Source: an uncultured Gammaproteobacteria bacterium
Lineage (GTDB): Bacteria > Pseudomonadota > Gammaproteobacteria > HK1
Direction of reading: 5' to 3'
Assembly (NCBI GenBank): GCA_947258715.1
Contig: CAMYJH010000012.1
Coordinates: 124,001 to 188,000 of the forward strand
Length of the DNA stretch: 64,000 bases
Positions 59,248 through 64,000 of the stretch are shown one piece after another; positions within the stretch are counted from its first letter, which is position 1; each line of letters begins with the position of its first letter. The position numbers and the translations under genes are program-made. Under the pieces are notes generated by a model. It had not been told where the DNA came from and did not search any database. It saw only the letters and a list, made by a program, of their open reading frames with translations.

Positions 59248-60456
59248 ATGACGGGTCCGCTCAGTGGATTCAAGATTGTCGATGTGAGCACGGTCATATC
59301 CGGGCCCCACGGCACCATGTTGCTGGCAGATCAAGGCGCTGATGTGATCAAGGTGGAGAATCCCAACGGCGGCGACCACACCCGAGAGCACCCCAACCGC
59401 CGTGGCGGTCTCGCCGCCAACTACCTCAATAACAACCGCAACAAGCGCTCGGTGGCGCTCAACCTCAAACACACTCGCGGGCTCGAAGCGCTTTTGCGTC
59501 TGGTTGAAGGTGCCGACGTATTGGTACAGAACTTTCGTCCTGGTGTAGCCGAGCGCATCGGCATCGACGAAGACGCCGTTCGAGAGTTCGCACCAGAGAT
59601 CATCTACGTCTCCATCAGCGGGTTCGGGGAGAGCGGACCTTACGTGTCGAAGCCGGTATACGATCCGCTGGTGCAGGCGGTCTCTGGTCTTACCACCATC
59701 CAGGCGGGTTCCAACGAGGCGAGACCGAGGCTGGTGCGCACCATCGTTCCAGACAAGCTCACCGCCATCGTGGCGTCACAAGCGATTACGGCGGCGCTGC
59801 TTTCCCGCGAGCGCGGCGGTAAAGGTCAGCACGTTCGTCTTTCCATGCTCGATGCGGTGGTCGCGTTCCTTTGGGGTTCGGATATGGGCAGCCAGACATT
59901 CATCGGTAACGAATTGCCGCAGGTGGAAGCCGCCAGCTTCATCGATCTCATCTACGAGACCACGGACGGCTACATCAGCGTTGCGGTGCAGACAGATCGG
60001 CAGTGGCAGGCGCTCACCCGGGCACTCAATTGCCCGCAGTGGCTCGAGGACGAACGCTTCGGGACCGCGGGCCTGCGACAGCAGAATATCGACGCGCGAT
60101 TGCAGTTGACGCAGGAGGTGCTGAAGACCAAGAGCGGCGGCGAGTGGCTGGAACGCCTGGAGGCGGAGGGCGTTCCCTGCGCGCCGGTGCTGACGCGAGG
60201 CCAGATGATTTCGCATCCGCAAGTGATTGAAAACGGTATCGTAATCGAGACCGAACACCCGGTGGCGGGGCGACTGCGGCAGGCTGGCGCCGCCGCGCGT
60301 TTCTCGCGAACACCCACGAGCATTCGGCGCGGCGCGCCGCGGCTTGGTGAGGATACTGCGTCGGTGCTCAGAGAGATCGGCTACTCGGATCGAGAAATCT
60401 ACGCGCTGGCGGAAGACGGCGCAATCGCTTTAATGGAGCAGGAAGTTGTTCAGTGA
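59248..60456 (+). CDS. Family III CoA-transferase (third copy)
   Basis: A 402-residue paralogue of the enzymes at 12774 and 25549. The N-terminus is FKIVDVSTVISGPHGTMLLA and the catalytic Asp region VRTIVPDKLTAIVASQAITA. GAGGT lies upstream of the ATG. It overlaps the following GST gene by 4 bp (GTGA) and heads an operon with GST and a 671-residue hydrolase-domain protein; the substrate is probably an organic acid, identity unknown. Confidence 0.9.
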   Translation: MTGPLSGFKIVDVSTVISGPHGTMLLADQGADVIKVENPNGGDHTREHPNRRGGLAANYLNNNRNKRSVALNLKHTRGLEALLRLVEGADVLVQNFRPGVAERIGIDEDAVREFAPEIIYVSISGFGESGPYVSKPVYDPLVQAVSGLTTIQAGSNEARPRLVRTIVPDKLTAIVASQAITAALLSRERGGKGQHVRLSMLDAVVAFLWGSDMGSQTFIGNELPQVEAASFIDLIYETTDGYISVAVQTDRQWQALTRALNCPQWLEDERFGTAGLRQQNIDARLQLTQEVLKTKSGGEWLERLEAEGVPCAPVLTRGQMISHPQVIENGIVIETEHPVAGRLRQAGAAARFSRTPTSIRRGAPRLGEDTASVLREIGYSDREIYALAEDGAIALMEQEVVQ

Positions 60457-61148
60457 TTGATTTTTACTACTGGCCGACGCCCAACGGATGGAAAGTCGCC
60501 ATCATGCTCGAGGAGTGCGGCCTCGAGTACCGGTTGATTCCGGTCAACATCAGAAAGGGAGATCAATTCGCTCCGGAATTCCTGGCCATCAGCCCCAACA
60601 ATCGTATGCCTGCCATCGTTGATCACGACGTCGGCGGCAGTCCCGTCTCGGTGTTCGAATCCGGGGCAATCCTGATATATCTCGCCGAAAAGGCCGGCCG
60701 CTTTATTCCCAGGGATCAAGCGGGCCGCAGGGAGTTGCTGGAATGGCTCTTCTGGCAGGTGGGTAACCTGGGTCCCATGGCCGGACAACTCAGTCACTTC
60801 GTGAATTACGCACAAGGCGAACATACATATTCACATTCGCGTTACTTGAATGAATATAACCGCTGCTTGGGTGTACTGGAGCGGCGTCTCGATGACCGCG
60901 AGTACATTCTTGGTGACTATTCGATCGCCGACATGGCATCCTGGCCGTGGGTGCTGATCGCTAAGGCTCTTGGTCAACCGCTGGACGAGTTCCCCAGCGT
61001 GTCCCGGTGGCGAAAGGCGGTGAAGGAGCGACCTGCGGTGCAGCGGGGCGTCGACCTGGGGAAGGACTTTCGCCGAGATACGCCGCCCAGTGATGAAGAG
61101 CGAGAGATTCTGTTCAATCAGAGAGCGCGCGTCGATCAGAAGAACTGA
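60453..61148 (+). CDS. Glutathione S-transferase, YfcG/YghU type
   Basis: A 231-residue GST of the nu-class type. The N-terminal fold is YYWPTPNGWKVAIMLEECGL with the Thr/Asn (TPNG) pair used by YfcG/YghU disulfide-bond reductases, followed by ISPNNRMPAIVDHD and VFESGAILIYLAEKAGRFIP. The C-terminal domain includes YILGDYSIADMASWPWV. GTG 60453 overlaps the CoA-transferase stop, so the genes are coupled. A role in reducing a glutathione adduct or disulfide is inferred. Confidence 0.88.
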   Translation: MIDFYYWPTPNGWKVAIMLEECGLEYRLIPVNIRKGDQFAPEFLAISPNNRMPAIVDHDVGGSPVSVFESGAILIYLAEKAGRFIPRDQAGRRELLEWLFWQVGNLGPMAGQLSHFVNYAQGEHTYSHSRYLNEYNRCLGVLERRLDDREYILGDYSIADMASWPWVLIAKALGQPLDEFPSVSRWRKAVKERPAVQRGVDLGKDFRRDTPPSDEEREILFNQRARVDQKN

Positions 61149-61176
61149 CTGCCACTCAGCATGAGTTCTGAGAGAG

Positions 61177-63192
61177 ATGAGCCGGATCGAAATCCGCATC
61201 AGTGAGCGCGCGCCGTTCGCCGGTGGCCACGCGTTCGAAGGGGCGGGTCCGTATGAGCGCCTCAAAGGCCGCATTCATTTTGGCGTCAGCCCCTTCGATC
61301 CCTTGTACGCGGATATCGTCGATTTGGATAAGGCGCCGAGAAACGCTGGTGGTTTGGTCGAGTGCGCTGCCGATGTATTCATTCTTTTCCCTATCGATCC
61401 CGCCAAGGGAAATCGACGGCTATTTTTCGACTACGGCAACCGTGGCAACAAGCGCTGTCTGCAGTATTTTTGCGACGCGCTTGGTTCCAACGATCCGCTC
61501 ACACTTGAACACGCCGGCAACGGCTTCCTGTTCCGCCGCGGCTACACGTTGGTTTGGGTTGCGTGGCAGGGCGATTTGCTGCCAGGCAGTGGGAGAATGA
61601 TCCTGAAAGTTCCGGTGGCGAGCGAAACTAACGGGCCCATTACCGGCCTCGTGCGTACGGAATTCATAACCTCGGAACCGGATTGCAACTGTTTTCCTCT
61701 GAGCGGCTTCGTTTCCACCCACAGCTATCCCACTGCCTTCATGGACACGCGCAAGGCGAAGCTGACGCGAAGGCGTTACGCAACCTCCGAGCGCGAAGGT
61801 ATTGCCGCGGACGCCTGGGCCTTCGCACGCGTCGAGCGGGGCGCCGGAATCGAGGTCCTGGGGCACGAAGTTGCGGTGGTGCCGTCACGTCAACATATTT
61901 ACCTGCCGACGGGTTTCGAGCCCGGGTGGATTTACGAAATCGTATATACGGCGCGGGATCCCCTAGTCCTGGGGCTGGGTAACGCGGTCGTGCGCGATGC
62001 GGTGAGTTTTTTCCGCTATGGCGACAAAGACGATGCTGGAAACGAGAACCCGCTTGCCTGTCGCGTAGACAAGGCCTACGCGTGGGGACGTTCGCAAACT
62101 GGCCGCGCCATCCGTGACTTCGTTTATCGCGGTTACAACGCGGGCACCGACGGACGCAAGGTTTTCGACGGCGTGATGCCGCATGTTTCCGGCTGCGGAC
62201 TGATGTGGATGAATCACCGTTTTGCCCGCGTGGTCAATCCCGCCGGCCAGCAGTACGAGGACCATCACAATATTGCCGATCGCTTTCCGTTTTCCTATGC
62301 CCAGAGCACCGATCACCTGACGGGAAAGACGGACGCCATCCTAAAGCGCCCGCAAAGTGACCCGTTGGTCATTCATACCCAGTCTTCCACCGAGTACTGG
62401 CAGCGGCGGGGATCTCTGGTGCATACCGATACTCAGGGCAAGGACCTGGAACAGCCGGAGAACGTTCGCTGTTACCTATGGGCAAGCTCGCAGCATCTGG
62501 CGGACCCGCTTTTGCAAAAGCCCACTAAAGCACCGTGCCAGAACTATCTCAACGTAGTGGCAACGTCGATGCTGTTTCGCGCCGTGCTAGAGGCCATGGA
62601 CCGCTGGGCCAGTGAAGGGGCTCCGCCGCCACCATCGCGCATTCCGCGCCGCGCCGACGGAACCCTTGTCAGCTTTGAGCAATGGCGGGAGCGATTTCCG
62701 AAAATCCCCGGACTCATGCTTCCCATCGCCGCTAACCGGCTGCCGCTCCTGGACTACGGTCCTGAGGCCGACAAGGGGCTCATCTCCCGGGAACCGCCGA
62801 AAGTGGTCGACGCCCAGGGCTACACAGTCCAGTTGCCGGCGCCGGACGAAGACGGAAACGACCGGGGCGGCGTGCTCGCGCCGATGGCCGCGGCGCCGCT
62901 GGGAACCTATACCGGCTGGAACCTGCGCGTTCGTGGGGTAGGCCACGGGGCCATGTACCTTTTCAACGGCAGCTACATACCTTTCCCGGAGACCCCGGAA
63001 GAGCGGGACGCCACCGGTGATCCCAGGCGCTCGATACTAAAGCGCTACGGTCACGGCGAAGGCTACATGCGCGCCATCGAGGCTGCCGCCAGAAAGCTGG
63101 TTGCTGAAGGATTCATGCTCGAGGAAGACGTGGCACGTTCGGTGGCCGCGGCGCGGAACTTCGGCCGGCCGCGCCACGACGTCAAGCTGTGA
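61177..63192 (+). CDS. Alpha/beta-hydrolase domain-containing protein (ABhydrolase_10 type)
   Basis: A 671-residue protein. The nucleophile elbow is Ser306 in YAWGRSQTGRAIRDFVYRGY. The N-terminal region (FAGGHAFEGAGPYERLKGRI) and the C-terminal segment (GTYTGWNLRVRGVGHGAMYL, SYIPFPETPEERDATGDPR) are typical of large alpha/beta-hydrolase-domain proteins found in degradation clusters. There is no signal peptide. GAGAG precedes ATG 61177. It follows the GST by 28 bp, so it probably belongs to the same operon. Confidence 0.84.
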   Translation: MSRIEIRISERAPFAGGHAFEGAGPYERLKGRIHFGVSPFDPLYADIVDLDKAPRNAGGLVECAADVFILFPIDPAKGNRRLFFDYGNRGNKRCLQYFCDALGSNDPLTLEHAGNGFLFRRGYTLVWVAWQGDLLPGSGRMILKVPVASETNGPITGLVRTEFITSEPDCNCFPLSGFVSTHSYPTAFMDTRKAKLTRRRYATSEREGIAADAWAFARVERGAGIEVLGHEVAVVPSRQHIYLPTGFEPGWIYEIVYTARDPLVLGLGNAVVRDAVSFFRYGDKDDAGNENPLACRVDKAYAWGRSQTGRAIRDFVYRGYNAGTDGRKVFDGVMPHVSGCGLMWMNHRFARVVNPAGQQYEDHHNIADRFPFSYAQSTDHLTGKTDAILKRPQSDPLVIHTQSSTEYWQRRGSLVHTDTQGKDLEQPENVRCYLWASSQHLADPLLQKPTKAPCQNYLNVVATSMLFRAVLEAMDRWASEGAPPPPSRIPRRADGTLVSFEQWRERFPKIPGLMLPIAANRLPLLDYGPEADKGLISREPPKVVDAQGYTVQLPAPDEDGNDRGGVLAPMAAAPLGTYTGWNLRVRGVGHGAMYLFNGSYIPFPETPEERDATGDPRRSILKRYGHGEGYMRAIEAAARKLVAEGFMLEEDVARSVAAARNFGRPRHDVKL

Positions 63193-63237
63193 TAAAAGCG
63201 GGGCGCTGCCTCGCATCCTTCGTCAATCCACAATCAC

Positions 63238-63333
63238 ATGAGCAAGTATCCCGGCTGGAATATTCCGCTACCGGCTGTCGCTGACCGCGGCGTTGATTCC
63301 AGAAGTTTCCCCGATCCGGTGCCGGTGAAATGA
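63238..63333 (+). CDS. Possible 31-residue coupled ORF
   Basis: A short frame (ATG 63238, product begins MSKYPGWNIPLPAVADRG) whose stop overlaps the start of the membrane-protein gene as ATGA. It may be a leader or the remains of a longer gene. No family resemblance and no clear ribosome-binding site. Confidence 0.3.
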   Translation: MSKYPGWNIPLPAVADRGVDSRSFPDPVPVK

Positions 63334-64000
63334 CTCAGCGGGGAATCGCAGGAGCTCTGCTAGCGTTCATGCTGGTGGCGTCCATCGCCAACGGCGTCGT
63401 CGCCGCGGTGCCGGCTTGGATCCCCGGCATGGCCGCTTGGACAGCCGCCGCGCTGCTGTGGGCCGACCTTTCGAGCGGACAGCGGCGGCAGTGCCTGATC
63501 TTAATCGCAGTGGGATTTGCCGGTATGGCAATTGGCCGCCTAGCCGGCGTCAGCGTCTACTACACCAGGCTTCTGCATGAAAACCAGGCGATCCTCGCGC
63601 TGATTGCCGGAGTGAGCTTCGTCCACATGGCGAGCCCAGCGGCGTCCCCTCATGACCTGGCCTCACCCAGGGGCGCGCAAGCATTTCTTCGCACTCTGCT
63701 CGGTCTCAATCTGCTCGCCGCCGCAATCAATATCACCGCGCTCATGCTCGTCAGTGACCACGTGTCCCGGTCGCGTCCGCTCGGCCGACTGGAAGCCTCC
63801 GCTTTCTCACGCGCCTTTTCCCTGGCCGTGCTCTATTCGCCCTTCATTGGTGGCATGGCGCTGGCACTCAATCAGGCACCTGAGGCGAGCCTTTCCAAAG
63901 TCGCAATGGTCGGATTGATACTAGCCGTCCTAGGGATCGGGTTCACCTTTGTCGTCGCCAAAAAACGCTGCGCCGAATCGCTGTCGGAATTTGCCGGCTA
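63330..64000 (+). CDS. Polytopic membrane protein (partial, 3' end outside window)
   Basis: About 223 residues visible from ATG 63330, with several hydrophobic helices (GALLAFMLVASIANGVVAAV, AAALLWADL, CLILIAVGFAGMAIGRLAGV, LLGLNLLAAAINITALMLVS, MVGLILAVLGIGFTFVVAKK). The layout suggests a transporter, but I do not recognise the family. It lies about 140 bp after the hydrolase gene and runs off the right edge. Confidence 0.65.
   Translation, partial: MTQRGIAGALLAFMLVASIANGVVAAVPAWIPGMAAWTAAALLWADLSSGQRRQCLILIAVGFAGMAIGRLAGVSVYYTRLLHENQAILALIAGVSFVHMASPAASPHDLASPRGAQAFLRTLLGLNLLAAAINITALMLVSDHVSRSRPLGRLEASAFSRAFSLAVLYSPFIGGMALALNQAPEASLSKVAMVGLILAVLGIGFTFVVAKKRCAESLSEFAG

Overview
The window is a 64 kb stretch of proteobacterial chromosome with dense GC-rich genes on both strands. 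The order leuS-lptE-holA at the left edge, a ferredoxin/flavin reductase of the CDP-6-deoxy-glucoseen reductase type, and the MoxR-DUF58-transglutaminase cassette all suit a beta- or gammaproteobacterium. A betaproteobacterium is my best guess, by inference only. I found no rRNA, tRNA, CRISPR array, phage or intact insertion sequence.

Layout: 1-10.3 kb (minus strand) holds housekeeping genes: holA (cut by the edge), lptE, leuS, the reductase, an orphan ParA-type ATPase and the MoxR/DUF58/transglutaminase cassette. 10.4-12.6 kb has an M14-type deacylase and an MscS channel. 12.8-15.7 kb is an overlapping operon of a family III CoA-transferase, a double VOC-domain protein and an enoyl-CoA hydratase-like protein. 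16-24 kb mixes LysR, GST, an AbrB-type membrane protein framed by repeats, an HpaB-family flavoprotein and mgtE. 24-33.5 kb holds a diguanylate cyclase, a second CoA-transferase, an AT-richer FkbM methyltransferase followed by a frameshifted gene, acetyltransferases, a cyclase-family hydrolase and a K+ channel with RCK domains. 33.6-50.7 kb starts with gltA and nnrS and continues as a stress-type neighbourhood: a CMD protein, a Spy/ZraP-like periplasmic protein, a Lys-rich protein, an OmpA lipoprotein, a LonB-like protease, UspA, an M28 peptidase, a stand-alone encapsulated-ferritin-like protein and a VWA-lipoprotein/membrane-protein pair. 51-64 kb is metabolic: a solute-binding protein/MFS/enolase-superfamily cluster, SDR, OsmC (intact plus a decayed copy), cupin, HAD phosphatase, a host-attachment-family protein, and a CoA-transferase/GST/hydrolase operon.

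The main points: two near-consensus FNR/ANR boxes lie at the class II spacing from recognisable -10 hexamers, one for the Spy/ZraP-like gene and one for the LonB-like protease with uspA. With nnrS nearby this suggests a low-oxygen or nitrosative-stress regulon. Within the same region, but with no FNR box seen in front of it, is a 99-residue protein that keeps every encapsulated-ferritin active-site residue but has no encapsulin-targeting tail and no encapsulin gene in the window. Degenerate heptamer arrays (unit NNNTCAC / GTGANNN) occur at three intergenic sites, two of which supply the stop codon of the adjacent gene. A two-gene VWA-lipoprotein/coiled-coil membrane unit looks undescribed.

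Several genes are decaying: an OsmC duplicate, a DUF1772 gene, a DUF924 remnant and a small membrane gene. All family assignments were made by reading translated sequences without database searches.
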